Source of the DNA: Verrucomicrobiota bacterium
GTDB taxonomy: Bacteria > Verrucomicrobiota > Verrucomicrobiia > Limisphaerales > UBA11358
NCBI GenBank assembly: GCA_028872915.1
Contig: JAGWNY010000001.1
Coordinates: 62,001-126,000 of the forward strand
Reading direction: 5' to 3'
DNA: 64,000 nt
The position numbers and the translations under genes are program-made. Below the pieces are notes generated by a model that saw nothing but the letters and a program-made list of their open reading frames with translations, was not told where the DNA came from and ran no database searches. Below, in pieces: positions 9,294 to 17,626 of the stretch (position 1 is its first letter; each line of letters opens with the position of its first letter).

Positions 9294-10013
9294 GTGGCCA
9301 CGCTTGTTTTTGACATCGAAACCTCCGCCCTGCCGCTGGAGCATTTCGATGAAGCCCAGCAGGAATACCTCTTCCGCGAATGCGAAAAGATTGCCGATGA
9401 GACCGGGCGCGAGGCGCGCCGGGCTGAATTGCGGCAGATGTGCAATCTTTGGCCCTTTACGGCGCAGGTCGTCTGCATCGCCATGCTCAACGTCGAGACG
9501 CAGCGCGGCCAGTCGCTCTTTATCGCCGACGATTTTCAGGAGGAAGTGGATGACGTGGCGCCCGTCAAATTCATTCCCTGCGCCGATGAAGCCGAATTGC
9601 TGGAACAGTTTTGGGATGCGGCGAAAAGTTTCAATGCGGTGGTCACGTTCAACGGGCGCGGCTTCGACGTGCCGTTCGTTTATCTGCGCTCCGCGATATT
9701 GAACGTTCCGATCTCCAAAAAGAACTGGCTGGGCTACCGGTTCGCCACCGAGCCGCATTGCGACCTGGCCGAGCAATTCACCTTTTACAACGTCAGCGGG
9801 CGCGACGGCGCGGCGCGGCGCTTCAACCTCGATTTTTATTGCAAGGCATTCGGCATCGAATCGCCCAAAAGCCACGGCGTGACAGGCGGCGACGTGAACA
9901 CATTGATGAGCGAGGGAAAATTCCGCGACATCGCCGAGTATTGCCTGCGCGACGTGCGCGCCACCGCCGCCCTTTATAAAATCTGGAAGGAACGGCTCGA
10001 GGGCGTCAAATAA
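9294..10013 (+). CDS. DnaQ-like DEDDy 3'-5' exonuclease (PolB-exonuclease-like)
   Basis: This 239-residue protein has RNase H-fold exonuclease signatures: Exo I FDIET (D7, E9), Exo II FNGRGFDVPF (D125) and Exo III YCLRD (Y216, D220), the DEDDy arrangement. The family is often annotated as a predicted 3'-5' exonuclease related to DNA polymerase B proofreading domains; no polymerase domain is attached. The start is GTG 9294, close ahead of the conserved first strand. The last 20 codons, including the stop (9954-10013), are repeated in diverged form after the neighbouring toxin-antitoxin genes, which suggests that the 3' end was rebuilt by an insertion or duplication. Confidence 0.82.
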   Translation: MATLVFDIETSALPLEHFDEAQQEYLFRECEKIADETGREARRAELRQMCNLWPFTAQVVCIAMLNVETQRGQSLFIADDFQEEVDDVAPVKFIPCADEAELLEQFWDAAKSFNAVVTFNGRGFDVPFVYLRSAILNVPISKKNWLGYRFATEPHCDLAEQFTFYNVSGRDGAARRFNLDFYCKAFGIESPKSHGVTGGDVNTLMSEGKFRDIAEYCLRDVRATAALYKIWKERLEGVK

Positions 10014-10014
10014 T

Positions 10015-10044
10015 TTGCGTCGTGGATGGCAATTGTGTTACAAT
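10015..10044 (+). promoter_or_regulatory. Candidate promoter of the toxin-antitoxin operon
   Basis: TTGCGT at 10015-10020 and TACAAT at 10039-10044 are separated by 18 bp, a good sigma-70-like match. Transcription would begin at or just before the ATG at 10051, so the antitoxin mRNA may be nearly leaderless. The box pair lies directly after the exonuclease stop codon. Confidence 0.5.
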
Positions 10045-10045
10045 T
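10031..10045. promoter_or_regulatory. Palindromic candidate operator over the -10 box
   Basis: AATTGT-GTT-ACAATT is a perfect 6-bp inverted repeat with a 3-bp centre, and it covers the candidate -10 box. Ribbon-helix-helix antitoxins commonly bind such palindromes to repress their own operon, so this is the obvious autoregulatory site. That role is inferred from position and symmetry. Confidence 0.5.
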
Positions 10046-10050
10046 TTCGT

Positions 10051-10281
10051 ATGACAGAAACATTGACCATTCGTCTGCCCAAATCACTCGCCCGGGCCTT
10101 TCGTGCCAGGACCCGAGCCGCAAAAACCAATCCCACCGAAGTCTTGCGCCACGCCGCGGCCGATTATGTGCGGCATGACGCCCCGGCCAGGAACGCCGTT
10201 CTCGAACACCTCCGCGCCCGCGCCGGCGCCTGGGACGGCGATGTCTCTGGCGAAGAATTGTTGCGCCTGACGCGGCCATGA
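10051..10281 (+). CDS. Ribbon-helix-helix antitoxin (VapB-like)
   Basis: This 76-residue protein begins MTETLTIRLPKSLARAF, a typical beta-strand of a ribbon-helix-helix DNA-binding domain, followed by two predicted helices and a C-terminal tail that would wrap the toxin. Its final bases overlap the start of the PIN-domain gene as ATGA (10278-10281), the usual translational coupling of antitoxin and toxin. ATG 10051 was chosen because it starts the conserved strand. An earlier in-frame codon at 10015 lies in the promoter region. A palindrome overlapping the -10 box lies 6 bp upstream, consistent with autorepression. Confidence 0.82.
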   Translation: MTETLTIRLPKSLARAFRARTRAAKTNPTEVLRHAAADYVRHDAPARNAVLEHLRARAGAWDGDVSGEELLRLTRP

Positions 10282-10664
10282 TTCTCGTGGACACTTCCGT
10301 GATTGTGGCGTGGCTGGATGCGAACCACCCCCAACATCGCGCGTGCCTGAAAGCCATTGAGCATTGGGCGCAACGCGACCGGCTCGCGGTCAGCGCTGTT
10401 ACCCTGGGTGAATTGGCCGTGGGTGGATGCACCCGTGACGCGGTGGAGGAAGACCTGCGCGATTTTGAAATCCTTCCGCTGGATGCCAATGCGGCGTGGC
10501 GGGCTGGCATGGCCTTTCGTCAATACCGTCGGAAAGAATCGGACCGTCCGGTGCTGCCGGATTTTTTCATCCGCGCGCAAGCGGCCGCGCTCCAGTTGCC
10601 GCATTTGACCAACGACCGCCGCCGCATCAAATCATTTCCAGACGTGGATTTTGAATTTGTGTGA
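10278..10664 (+). CDS. PIN-domain ribonuclease toxin (VapC-like)
   Basis: A 128-residue PIN domain with the expected acidic metal-binding set: D5 in the N-terminal MILVDTSVIVAWL, E45 in LGEL, D95 in LPDFFI and D113 in TNDRR. VapC toxins are Mg-dependent endoribonucleases that cut tRNA or rRNA and are neutralised by the cognate antitoxin. The 4-bp overlap with the upstream RHH gene fits a two-gene module. The module sits between two copies of the exonuclease 3' end, so it appears to have arrived as a cassette. The RNA target cannot be predicted. Confidence 0.88.
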   Translation: MILVDTSVIVAWLDANHPQHRACLKAIEHWAQRDRLAVSAVTLGELAVGGCTRDAVEEDLRDFEILPLDANAAWRAGMAFRQYRRKESDRPVLPDFFIRAQAAALQLPHLTNDRRRIKSFPDVDFEFV

Positions 10665-10669
10665 CGCAT

Positions 10670-10729
10670 GTGCGCGCCACCGCCGCCCTTTTCAAAATCT
10701 GGAAGCAACGGCGGCACGCATTAAAATGA
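10670..10729 (+). pseudogene. Displaced remnant of the exonuclease gene's 3' end
   Basis: The first 42 bases match the exonuclease 3' end at 9954-9995 in 39 positions. Read in the same frame the remnant encodes VRATAALFKIWKQRRHALK and a stop, against VRATAALYKIWKERLEGVK and a stop in the intact gene. Both run exactly 20 codons from the first repeated codon to the stop. It has no start of its own. It is best read as the old gene end left behind when the toxin-antitoxin cassette entered, or as the tail of a collapsed tandem duplicate. Confidence 0.7.
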
Positions 10730-10736
10730 CCCGGCC

Positions 10737-11393
10737 ATGTCCGCGCTTGTTTGTTTTGCCCTGAAGGAAGAAGCCGCGCCGTTCCAAAAAATGGCCGCGG
10801 CAAAATCGGGCGTTTCCGTGCTCATCACCGGCATCGGGCGCGACAATGCGGAAAAATCGCTTCGCAATTATCTCGCCTCCCATTCTCCCGGTCTCGTTTT
10901 GACGTGCGGCTTCGCCGGCGGACTGGACCCCGCCCTCAAACTGGGCGACATTATTTTTGAAGCCCCGGCGCCGCTGCCCGATTCCTGCGCTTCACTGCCG
11001 CACTCGCTCGCCGCCGCCGGGGCAAAACCGGCAAAAATCCTTTGCGCCAACCGGATTGCCACGACGGTGGATGAACGAAGGACACTCCGAATGCAAACCG
11101 GGGCCGATGCGGCCGAAATGGAATCGGGCGCCATTCACGCCGTCTGCCGCGGGCGGGGCATTCCCGCGGTAACCGTGCGCGTGATTTCCGATACGGCCCT
11201 GGAGGCGCTGCCGCTTGATTTCAACCGGTTTTTGACGGCCGACAAAACCCTTGATTTGAAAAAATTGCTCGGCGCCGTCGCCATGTCGCCGGGGAAGATC
11301 GGGGCATTGATGAAACTGCAACGGCAGGCTGCTTTTGCCGCCGGGAGGCTCGCGGAAACGCTTTTCAAGGTTTTACAAACGCCTATTGATTGA
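10737..11393 (+). CDS. Nucleoside phosphorylase-family protein (HpnG/MTA-nucleosidase-like)
   Basis: This 218-residue protein fits the PNP/UDP/MTAN fold: an N-terminal MSALVCFALKEEAAPF strand, the glycine-rich CGFAGGLDPALKLGDII phosphate/substrate region, and the late GADAAEMESGAIHAV segment with the ribose-binding Met-Glu. It closely resembles HpnG, the nucleosidase that removes adenine from adenosylhopane in bacteriohopanepolyol synthesis. An HpnK-like gene lies 0.5 kb away, which supports that reading, but no squalene-hopene cyclase is visible, so an MTA/SAH nucleosidase-type role remains possible. Its 3' end overlaps the convergent EamA gene by 11 bp. Confidence 0.72.
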   Translation: MSALVCFALKEEAAPFQKMAAAKSGVSVLITGIGRDNAEKSLRNYLASHSPGLVLTCGFAGGLDPALKLGDIIFEAPAPLPDSCASLPHSLAAAGAKPAKILCANRIATTVDERRTLRMQTGADAAEMESGAIHAVCRGRGIPAVTVRVISDTALEALPLDFNRFLTADKTLDLKKLLGAVAMSPGKIGALMKLQRQAAFAAGRLAETLFKVLQTPID

Positions 11394-11814
11394 CGCCCGT
11401 GGCCTGGCCCGGAGGCGTGGGCGGCTTTTGCCGAGGATGCTCACTGTAGCTGATGAATCCCGCCCCAATCATGATCAGAACGACGCCGATCCAGCGGACG
11501 GGCGAAACGCGTTCGTGCAGAAATAAAATCGCGGCGAACGTGGCAAAAACGAACGTCAACGCCGTCAGCGGCCACAGGAAACTGATTTCGCTCCTGGACA
11601 TCAGCACCAGCAGGCAGCCGAAGAACACGGCTTCAAAAAATACTCCCAGCAGAATTTGCGGATTCGTGACTCCCGCGCGCACGACCCGGTATATTTCCGC
11701 CGCATTGTAAGCGCGCGGATGCGCGACAACGTCCAGCCCCTTCTTGAGGAGCACGATGCCCGTGGACTCAAAAATGAGGCCCACGAACAGTATGATGGCG
11801 AACCATTTTGTCAT
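11383..11814 (-). CDS. Small EamA/SMR-type membrane transporter
   Basis: A protein of about 143 residues with four hydrophobic segments and the half-size EamA/EmrE pattern: FESTGIVLLKKGLD in the first half, FLWPLTALTFVFATFAAILFLHERV in the middle and a final IGVVLIMIGAGFI helix. The start is ATG 11814, a few codons inside the longest open frame, because the first membrane helix begins there. Such proteins export small amphipathic compounds or flip lipid-linked sugars. It lies downstream of the HpnK-like gene on the same strand, and a lipid-related role is inferred from that neighbour. Confidence 0.7.
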   Translation of the reverse strand: MTKWFAIILFVGLIFESTGIVLLKKGLDVVAHPRAYNAAEIYRVVRAGVTNPQILLGVFFEAVFFGCLLVLMSRSEISFLWPLTALTFVFATFAAILFLHERVSPVRWIGVVLIMIGAGFISYSEHPRQKPPTPPGQATGVNQ

Positions 11815-11864
11815 AAATTTACGGCGCAATCCCTGGCAAGACCGGCGGCAACCATCGCCGCGTC

Positions 11865-12767
11865 CTACAGGTCCTGGTAACGGATGCGTTGGATGCCGAG
11901 AGTTTCCACCAGCTCCCGCACTCGCGGACTGATCAGCGCCTCGAACTCGTGCCTAAAGTTGTTCAAGGAAGGATGCGAGTAAAGCTCGGAATCGCCTTCA
12001 GGAAGGTCGCGCAACAGTTTGAGAACGTATTGCTCATCCACGCGGGCGTCCTGAAGCAGGCCAAAGGAAATTTCGGCGTGCCGGATGCCCCGCCGCCGCA
12101 ACGGTTCCCGCGCCCGCCGTGAGAGCCAATCGTAAATGGCGGCATGACTAAATCGGTAAATCCAGCGGCCGCGGGCCATTTTGCGGCTGCGCCGCAGGCA
12201 ATCGCGCGTGAACCGAAAATGACGAATGCCCAATTCCTTCGCGTCCTCCATCAGTATCTCGAAGATCACCGGATGCAGATGCAGATGCAGATGGCCATTG
12301 ACGTGGTCGAGGCGCAGGCCGGTGCGTCGAAATTTTTCGAACTGCGCGTGAATTTCCGCGCGGAGCTGGTCGCGCAGGCGGCGGTTGAAGAAAAAGCGCA
12401 TGCCTGTCCAGACCGGATCATCGGAAAACCGGCCGTTTGAATCCACCAGCGCCGGGATTTTAGCCGGCGGCAGGACGGAACGGCCCATGAGCAGCGTAAC
12501 GTGCAGCCCCACGCCCAGCGTCGGATTTTCGGCCGCCAGATGGACCGCTTCCTCGAAGCCGGCTTCGGCGACCATGAGGCTGGCCGTGGTGAGAATGCCT
12601 TCTCGATGCGCCAGGATGACGGCCTCGTTGACCTCGTGGGATAGGCCGAAGTCGTCCGCATTGACGATCAGCCGTCGGGCGGCCCCGCCGGACGAAGCCT
12701 GAAATGCCCCAGGCGCCCTTGCTGCCTGCCGCCCGCCTGGACCCGCGGACTGCGCGTTTGGATTCAC
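11865..12767 (-). CDS. YdjC/ChbG-family deacetylase, HpnK-like
   Basis: This 300-residue protein begins its domain with LIVNADDFGLSHEVNEAV, the metal-binding NADDFG motif of YdjC-like carbohydrate deacetylases, then has VGLHVTLLMG, DHVNGHLHLHLHP and the late ELYSHPS histidine motif. The arrangement matches hopanoid-biosynthesis-associated HpnK better than ChbG. HpnK is conserved in hopanoid clusters, possibly deacetylating an amino-sugar head group, though its reaction is unproven. The start is GTG 12767; about 30 weakly conserved residues precede the domain, so a later start is possible. The EamA transporter gene follows 50 bp downstream. Confidence 0.75.
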   Translation of the reverse strand: MNPNAQSAGPGGRQAARAPGAFQASSGGAARRLIVNADDFGLSHEVNEAVILAHREGILTTASLMVAEAGFEEAVHLAAENPTLGVGLHVTLLMGRSVLPPAKIPALVDSNGRFSDDPVWTGMRFFFNRRLRDQLRAEIHAQFEKFRRTGLRLDHVNGHLHLHLHPVIFEILMEDAKELGIRHFRFTRDCLRRSRKMARGRWIYRFSHAAIYDWLSRRAREPLRRRGIRHAEISFGLLQDARVDEQYVLKLLRDLPEGDSELYSHPSLNNFRHEFEALISPRVRELVETLGIQRIRYQDL

Positions 12768-12848
12768 GCGCAGACTGTAAGCGTTCCGCCTGCGGACGTC
12801 GAGGAACGCGTCCGAATTGAGGACCGTCGCGGAACCGCGGCTTTCGCT

Positions 12849-13103
12849 CTATTTGATGGCCGCCGCCAGGCGCGACTTTTTGCGGTTGGCGGTGGGGCGG
12901 GTCAGGGAGCGGGATTTGACGGCCTTGTCGAAGGCCGAGTACAGGCCGGGTAGCAATTTGGCCGCGTCATCCTTTTTGCCGGCGGCTACGGCGGTGCGGA
13001 AATCCTTTTCGAGGCGATGCAGGCCGGATTTGACGGCGCGGTTGTGCAGACGTTTGCGGCGGCTGTTGCGCATCCGGCGGACGGCGGAATGTGTGTTCGG
13101 CAT
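12849..13103 (-). CDS. rpsT: 30S ribosomal protein S20
   Basis: This 84-residue basic protein begins MPNTHSAVRRMRNSRRKRLHN and ends in a lysine/arginine-rich helix (NRKKSRLAAAIK), the expected S20 layout of a three-helix bundle that binds the 5' domain of 16S rRNA. Length and charge fit the family. The open frame extends 86 codons further upstream, but the extra part has no S20 similarity, so ATG 13103 is the start. It lies between the HpnK-like gene and the large debranching enzyme gene, all on the minus strand. Confidence 0.9.
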   Translation of the reverse strand: MPNTHSAVRRMRNSRRKRLHNRAVKSGLHRLEKDFRTAVAAGKKDDAAKLLPGLYSAFDKAVKSRSLTRPTANRKKSRLAAAIK

Positions 13104-13207
13104 AGTTTTTAAGACAGACCAGTCTAGGGCTGTGCCCAAAAATGTCAACGCCGGCAAAAACGAGATCTGGCTTTTCCCCGATTCCGAACACCGATTCCGA
13201 TTCCCCT

Positions 13208-16200
13208 TCATCCCTTTTCCAGAAGTTTCCAGACCCGCAACGTTTCCGTGACGCTCCACGCCTGCGCATCGCAACCTCGCTGGGCGTGAGGCGCGTCGCC
13301 GTCCAGAATTTCCGGAATTTGGCCGATGCAGCCTTCCCGCATGGTCATCTCCGCGCCGCACAAATGGCTTTTGGCGGCCGCCACGGCTTCAGGCGCGAAC
13401 TCCCAGGCCCGCGCCAGTGCTTCACAGAAGTTCGGCAGAAGCCATGTCCATGCCGTGCCGTTGTGATAGGCGACCTTGCGGTGGGTATCTTCGTCGCCTT
13501 CATAGCGGGGACAATACGGCTCAACCGGATTGTTTAGCAACCGCCCGTCATTTCCATAAACCGGCAACGGAACCGTTACCGGCAGCGGCGCAAGGCTGCG
13601 CACCGCTCCCGGCACAACCAGATGTTTTTCCGCGGCAGCCACGCAGCGCCGGGCGCGCTCGCCGGCGGCCAATCCCAGTGTCACGGGGAACAGGCAGTTC
13701 CCGCGCAGGGCATCGCTTGCGACCGCCTGGCGCGCGGGCGTTCCACGGGCCGCCAGCAGCGCGTCGGCAAACCATCCATTGCCATCCATCCAGAATAATT
13801 GTTCAAATGAAGCTTCGGCCCGCCCCGCCAGTTCATTCCAATTCAGCGACCCCTTCCCCGGAGCGATCTTTTCCAGCAGCCGCAGCAGGCGGACCCACAG
13901 CGCCTGAATCTCCACTGGATAGCCTTCGCGGGCCGTGGCTGCCGGAAAACTCGTGTCCATCCAGCTAAAATGGGCCGGACTCCAGATCAAGGCCGAATCC
14001 GGGTCCATGCGGATTCCGTTTGGAGTGCCGCGGGCATAATTTTCGGCGATGCTCGCCAACACATCGGCCAGCGTCCGCTGCGCGCCGCCAACGGGAGTGG
14101 AATAAAATGCGGATGGACCCGTCGGCTGTCCGCGTCGGTCGGGCGCCTCCGCGCATTCGGAGACCGCCAGCGCGAACCACAACGGCGCGTCTGACGTGTC
14201 GCGATTCGAGGCGTCACCCCCATAAATGGCATTGGGCAGCGTGCCGTCTTTTTCAAATGCGGCAAAGGTTAAGAGTAATTGTAAAACCTCGTCGCGCATC
14301 CCCCCCGCCAACAATCCGCGCGCGCTGATGAACGTGTCCCGTCCCCAATCCAGAAACCACGGATACCCGGCAATCACAGTCTTGCCCGCCTCCCGCCGGA
14401 CCACGAATTGCCGGGCGGCGCCCACAAGCTGGCCCTCAAAAATATGGGCCGGCTCTTGCGGCGGGGTTTCGTCGGGTTGCTCCGGCAACGCGGTCGCCTC
14501 CGGCTCGCAGGTCACCGTTAGCGTCGCGTCAGCCCCCTTGCCCATGGGGATTTCAAACCAGCCCGGACTGTAGGCATCGCCGCTCGCGGCCAGGCCGCGC
14601 TCCGCTTCGATGGGATGCGGAATGTTTTCGCACCACTCCGGTTCGGGATGGTAAAGGCCGGCGTCGGAAAAGATGCGAAGCCGGCGGTCCCTGGCGGGTG
14701 TGAAGATAAATCCGGCCTGCGATTTCCCGCCCATGCAGGGCGGCAAAATGCGCGTGTTCGATGCGAAATGATGGTCCGCCCCGCCATTGCGCTTGGTCTC
14801 CCAGTGAAAATTGCGGTCTTCGATGTCAAAACGCACCGTCAGGCGCGCATCGCCCTCCGCCGGCAGCGGTCTGCCGGATTGTGCCGCGGGACGGTTGAAA
14901 TGCAGCCGGACGGTATTTTTTTCCGGCATCATTTCAGCGCGCATCACGATGTCCACCGTGCGGCCATCGCCGGCGTTCGCCGTGAACCGCCAGGAAGCCG
15001 GCGGACCGGCGTCGAAAGCATTGAGATTTTTGAAATCGAGCGCCGAGAGAAACCCATCCGCGTTGATCCACACACGAATACGTTTTACGAATATATGCCG
15101 GTCAACCGGCAGCGTCGGATGCAGGTTCGCTCCCAGAATACAATCGTATTTGGAACGAACTGAACCCGCGTCCAGCCGAATCCGCGCCATGCCGCCCCGG
15201 CCGTTTGTAAGCAGGACCACGGAATCCGGGGACAAAACGCCACCGGCGGGCGCAACGGGTTCCGCTGGCAAAAAATGAATCGCCGCCGAAATGTTCTGCG
15301 CCGTCGCGGCATATCGCTCCACGGTCAGCCGTCCCGGCCCGGCGATTTTCGCCGGCGCAAATGCCGCCACGTGGACGGCGCCGATGGAAATGGATTGAAC
15401 GTGGATGGCCGGTCCGTTTTGACTCTCTCCAACGTGCAGGCGGGCGCGGAACGGCGCGTTGTCTTCAATCAGGAGCCAGTGACCGGCGGGCACCGGCGTC
15501 ACCCGTCGCGCGTCAATCAAGGTCCATGTTACGACATTCGGATAAATCCGGCCCGCGGCCGCCATTTCAATGAAGTCGGCGAGTTCATCCTGGCTTTCAC
15601 CGCCTTTCATCCGGCTCGCCGCCGCCAAAAAATTCCGCGGCGAGCGTGCGAGCTGTTCGGCGAGGAATTGCCAGTCCAGCCCGGCCAAAGTTTCCGCTGG
15701 CAGAAGGCGGTTGAGGTTTTGTATCGCAAAAGCCGCGCGGGCGCGGGCGCTGCGGTAGTCGTCCCCGGCCATTCCGTTTGGCTTTTCCGACGGCGCCAGA
15801 CAATAACAGGCCCCGGGCGCGAGTGTAAAAACCAGCTCGCCATCCTTGGCGGACAATGCCGGTGGCGGCTGGCCCAGCAATTCAAATTGGAAGGCCGATC
15901 CGGCCAGCTTCGAATCCGAAACGTCCAGTGCCAGCCGATTTTCCTTTTCCAAGTCCGTATTGGCCAGCACGAGCACGGCGTCCTGGCCATCTGCCGATTC
16001 GCGCAGAAGCGCATAAACGGGCGATTCAGGCCCGCTGAGACGGGTGAGAGTCGCGCCATCAAAAAAACAGGGATGGTCGGCCAGCAACCGGTTTAGTTGC
16101 CCCAGTTCATCCATCAGATTGTCCCGCGCGCCCCAATTCAAGCCCGCCTGCCCGTGAACGGCGATCTTTTCCGTTGCCAGCCATTCCACGCCGCACGTAA

Positions 16201-17626
16201 AGCCAAACCCCCCAGACGCGCTTGTCAACCCGCAGAGGCGGTTCCGGAACAACGACCAGGCCCGGCCTTGGCGGGCCGCGGTGGAAGCCGGACTTGCCGC
16301 CGCAAGGGCGGCCCCGGCGGCCGCTGCGACAGGCTGCTTGCCGGTATTGGCCGACGCAGCCAGGCGGCTGTTGTCATGCGTCTCGCTGTAATGAACGTAC
16401 GTTCCCAGCCGCCCGTTCTGGCGGTTGGCATAGTCCAGATACCAGGCGATGTCCCGCCCGGAGTAATTTTGAAACAGTTCGGAATAAGCCCACTGCATTC
16501 CTCCCTCGGCCAGCAGGTTTTCCGTGGCCTCCCATGAACCGCCCAGCCCTTCCAGCAAAAAAATCGTGTCCGGAAATTCATCCTGCACCCGCGCCACGAT
16601 GTATTGCCAGTTCACGACCGGAATTTTATATCCCGCGTCGCACCGGAAACCGTCCACACCGCGCCGGCACCATGTCAACAGCGCGCCGACGATCCTTTCC
16701 TGGAGCGCCACACTGTCGTGTTTGAGTTCCACCAGGTCTTCCCAGGTCACGCCCCACGCCCCGGGGCTGGCGAATTGGCCATCGGAAGTTTTCAGGAAAT
16801 ATTCCGGCGCATTTTCCTGAAGCACCGATCCCCAGCCGGTATGATTGATCACAATGTCCAGAAAAACGCGCGCATCGCGGGAATGCGCCGCCCAGGCCAG
16901 CTCGCAAAACTGGTCCACGCCGCTGCTGCGCTTGTCGAACTCGACGAGCGCCGGGTCCACCGCCGTCAAATCCAGCGCCGCATACGGGCTGCCAAAACGG
17001 CCGAACCGTGCATAAACGGTCGGAGTAGGATGGATGGGAAGCAGGTGCAGGATGCGGCATCCCAGCGTTCCAACAATGTGCGGCAGTTGTGCCTTGAGAT
17101 CGCGCAAGGTGCCCGAGGGCGGAATCACGGTGAATTTTTTTTCATCCAGCGCTTTCAGCGGCGCTTCAGCCTTCTCGTTGCGCGCCTGCGACAGGTTTTT
17201 CTCCCGCCCAAAGAGCCGCGCAAATGCGCAGTAAATTGTATTGGCGGTCCGGGCGAAGTCCGGATGCACCGAAACGCCTGCGTCCGGCCCGTCCGGCCAA
17301 TGCTGCCATCTCTTTTGGTCGGTCAGGTAAGCCTTGGCCTTGAAATATCCCGGCTCGGCCAGTGGAAGGTCCACCGCCCAGCCGTTCCCCCCTTTTTGCA
17401 TTGGAATATCGTGCCAGGATGCGCCAGCCGCCGCCACGCCGCCCGCGCGCGCCGCGATAATCTCCCGCCGCCGTTGCGCCCCGCGGCCCAGATTCGTGCG
17501 CAAAAAAGCCCGCGTGCCGGCGTCGGACGGATTCCCATTGCGGATTGTAAAACGGATCGTGTCGCCGACAAACCGCAGAAGATGTTCGCCGGGCGCGGGT
17601 GACATGATGGGCCGTGGCTGTTCCAT
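13208..17626 (-). CDS. Bifunctional glycogen debranching enzyme (GH13 + GH133)
   Basis: A 1472-residue enzyme with two catalytic parts. The N-terminal GH13 glucanotransferase has DIVINH (257-262), the nucleophile region GVDGFRCD (D330), the acid/base in LLEG (E359) and ETHDN (H417, D418). The C-terminal GH133 amylo-alpha-1,6-glucosidase starts its core near residue 1087 with WFLDWGRDTF and ends near residue 1460. This order, 4-alpha-glucanotransferase then 1,6-glucosidase on one chain, is that of eukaryotic AGL/Gdb1 rather than bacterial GlgX. It should trim limit dextrin branches during glycogen breakdown. The start is uncertain by a few codons (M1 or M8). Confidence 0.85.
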   Translation of the reverse strand: MEQPRPIMSPAPGEHLLRFVGDTIRFTIRNGNPSDAGTRAFLRTNLGRGAQRRREIIAARAGGVAAAGASWHDIPMQKGGNGWAVDLPLAEPGYFKAKAYLTDQKRWQHWPDGPDAGVSVHPDFARTANTIYCAFARLFGREKNLSQARNEKAEAPLKALDEKKFTVIPPSGTLRDLKAQLPHIVGTLGCRILHLLPIHPTPTVYARFGRFGSPYAALDLTAVDPALVEFDKRSSGVDQFCELAWAAHSRDARVFLDIVINHTGWGSVLQENAPEYFLKTSDGQFASPGAWGVTWEDLVELKHDSVALQERIVGALLTWCRRGVDGFRCDAGYKIPVVNWQYIVARVQDEFPDTIFLLEGLGGSWEATENLLAEGGMQWAYSELFQNYSGRDIAWYLDYANRQNGRLGTYVHYSETHDNSRLAASANTGKQPVAAAAGAALAAASPASTAARQGRAWSLFRNRLCGLTSASGGFGFTCGVEWLATEKIAVHGQAGLNWGARDNLMDELGQLNRLLADHPCFFDGATLTRLSGPESPVYALLRESADGQDAVLVLANTDLEKENRLALDVSDSKLAGSAFQFELLGQPPPALSAKDGELVFTLAPGACYCLAPSEKPNGMAGDDYRSARARAAFAIQNLNRLLPAETLAGLDWQFLAEQLARSPRNFLAAASRMKGGESQDELADFIEMAAAGRIYPNVVTWTLIDARRVTPVPAGHWLLIEDNAPFRARLHVGESQNGPAIHVQSISIGAVHVAAFAPAKIAGPGRLTVERYAATAQNISAAIHFLPAEPVAPAGGVLSPDSVVLLTNGRGGMARIRLDAGSVRSKYDCILGANLHPTLPVDRHIFVKRIRVWINADGFLSALDFKNLNAFDAGPPASWRFTANAGDGRTVDIVMRAEMMPEKNTVRLHFNRPAAQSGRPLPAEGDARLTVRFDIEDRNFHWETKRNGGADHHFASNTRILPPCMGGKSQAGFIFTPARDRRLRIFSDAGLYHPEPEWCENIPHPIEAERGLAASGDAYSPGWFEIPMGKGADATLTVTCEPEATALPEQPDETPPQEPAHIFEGQLVGAARQFVVRREAGKTVIAGYPWFLDWGRDTFISARGLLAGGMRDEVLQLLLTFAAFEKDGTLPNAIYGGDASNRDTSDAPLWFALAVSECAEAPDRRGQPTGPSAFYSTPVGGAQRTLADVLASIAENYARGTPNGIRMDPDSALIWSPAHFSWMDTSFPAATAREGYPVEIQALWVRLLRLLEKIAPGKGSLNWNELAGRAEASFEQLFWMDGNGWFADALLAARGTPARQAVASDALRGNCLFPVTLGLAAGERARRCVAAAEKHLVVPGAVRSLAPLPVTVPLPVYGNDGRLLNNPVEPYCPRYEGDEDTHRKVAYHNGTAWTWLLPNFCEALARAWEFAPEAVAAAKSHLCGAEMTMREGCIGQIPEILDGDAPHAQRGCDAQAWSVTETLRVWKLLEKG

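Noticed and set aside
13104..13361. N-terminal extension of the S20 gene
   Set aside because: S20 begins at MPNTHS; upstream codons are not ribosomal and hold many Arg/Gly residues.
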